Source: Sclerurus mexicanus
Taxonomy: Eukaryota; Chordata; Aves; Passeriformes; Furnariidae
Length of the DNA stretch: 64,000 nucleotides
Direction of reading: 5' to 3'
NCBI GenBank assembly: GCA_013396755.1
Contig: VWZF01005910.1
Span: 54,452 to 118,451 of the forward strand
In this document: positions 63,021-64,000 of the stretch, piece by piece
How positions within the stretch are numbered: the stretch's first letter is position 1
Layout: the number at the start of each line of letters is the position of its first letter
Position numbers and translations under genes: made by a program
The notes under the pieces: generated by a model
Told to the model about the DNA's origin: nothing
Databases searched by the model: none
What the model saw: the letters and a program-made list of their open reading frames with translations, nothing else

Positions 63021-64000
63021 CTATTCCAAATACTCCATTTCTTCTGTAATCAAAATGTGTTTCACACATACAGTGTTGCTTTATAGCAGATTTTACCACA
63101 AATTTCAGTACATATTTTGCTGCTTAGCAGTTCAAGTGTATCACAATGTAAATCCACTTAGTCAAAGATGAAAGTATGATAGTTACTACCTTAGAGGTGC
63201 TGGAAATTGGTATTGTATTAATCAACTGGTTTGTATAATCTATTCTTTAAAAGGTGGTATAAGTATTCTAAACTTAGAGACCATAAAAGATAATATCAGC
63301 TCCTGTGATGTGACAGCAATTTTTTTCCCAACAGCTGATATTGATAAGAAAATCACTCTTCTGAACTATTAGTCAAGAATCTTATTCTAGTGTTTGTGAA
63401 GAACTGTTCTAAATCTTTTTGACAGGCCTCTGCAAAATATGCTTTGAAAATTTCGTGCTCATGACATCAACAAATTATACAGCAGGTGTATCCAGATACT
63501 ATTTTATTATGATAGAAGAACAAGTGCATCTGAAGGCTAAAAAATTTGAAGTGAATTTCTATTCATGACCTTGTGCAGCCACAAGGTGTAAGTCGTATCT
63601 GGAGAGATGTATGATTTAATATTTCTTAAGCAAATGCATAGATAAACACTTTGTTTTAAAAAAATGGAGTGTCAGTAAACTTGTTTAGCATACTGTGAAA
63701 AAAATGGCATGAACAGAGAATGCTTATAATAAACTTGTCAGATATTTATTCAACAAAGTTTTTAAAAGGTGTGATGAAGTGATATTTTGAAAACTGCTAA
63801 AGGGTGCTGTTAAGGGAAGGGTCTTATTTCAATACTTAGAGTTTCTGTTGTTAGCTCTGGTGTGAACCAATTCCAGCAGATGTCTAAGTGCCTACTTGCA
63901 TAGACCTAACTGGGACTGCTCAGATGCTTTAAGTTATTCCTATGTTATTAAAATGATCTAGATGAAAATCTAAGCCCTGAGCTCTACGCTCTTAGCTGTA
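63021..64000. other. Gene-free stretch to window end
   Basis: Unique AT-rich DNA. Nothing recognised. Confidence 0.55.

Noticed and set aside
1..64000. tRNA, rRNA, small nuclear RNA genes and CRISPR arrays
   Set aside because: Looked for by eye on both strands; no cloverleaf with A/B boxes, no recognisable snRNA and no regularly spaced direct repeats were found. A covariance-model scan would be needed to exclude weak cases.

Overview
This is nuclear DNA from a bird. The intergenic background is AT-rich and repeats are sparse. The recognisable interspersed repeats are CR1 LINE fragments with the avian 3' terminal octamer and solo LTRs of avian endogenous retroviruses. Two vertebrate genes can be read with intron-exon structure. 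In the human genome their orthologues are neighbours at 5p13.1, and that segment corresponds to the avian Z chromosome, so Z linkage is likely (inference from synteny, not visible in the bases).

Layout. Positions 1-14716 hold the 3' part of TTC33 on the + strand: three coding exons (2446-2527, 8812-8943, 14366-14716), with the 5' exons left of the window. Its introns carry three CR1 pieces. A solo LTR with a perfect 5-bp target-site duplication lies at 15065-15648, just past the TTC33 stop. PTGER4, the prostaglandin E2 receptor EP4, lies on the - strand at 22729-31441, tail-to-tail with TTC33. It has two coding exons split by a 7.3-kb intron at the end of TM6, giving a complete 473-residue receptor. 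That intron contains a second LTR-like element (29134-29687) and an isolated CpG-rich patch with a strong CTCF-like motif (about 25488). The PTGER4 5' end lies in a CpG island that the assembly fails to cross (Ns at 31852-31965).

From about 32 kb to 64 kb I see no protein-coding gene. This stretch is upstream of PTGER4, on the side where the human locus has a large gene desert with long-range PTGER4 regulation. It holds old CR1/L3-like remnants (about 54.36-55.12 kb and 57.2-57.43 kb), a pure (ATTC)23 microsatellite, many T/G-rich low-complexity tracts that run the same way, and a short young-looking CR1 tail at 62.8 kb.

TTC33 (a TPR scaffold protein of poorly known function) and PTGER4 (a Gs-coupled receptor) are not known to act together; their adjacency is conserved synteny. 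I found no clearly undescribed system. The points most worth a second look are the CTCF-like sites on either side of the PTGER4 3' half, the predicted 5'-UTR intron acceptor whose partner exon falls in or beyond the gap, the two LTR insertions beside or inside the genes, and the shortened third intracellular loop of EP4.
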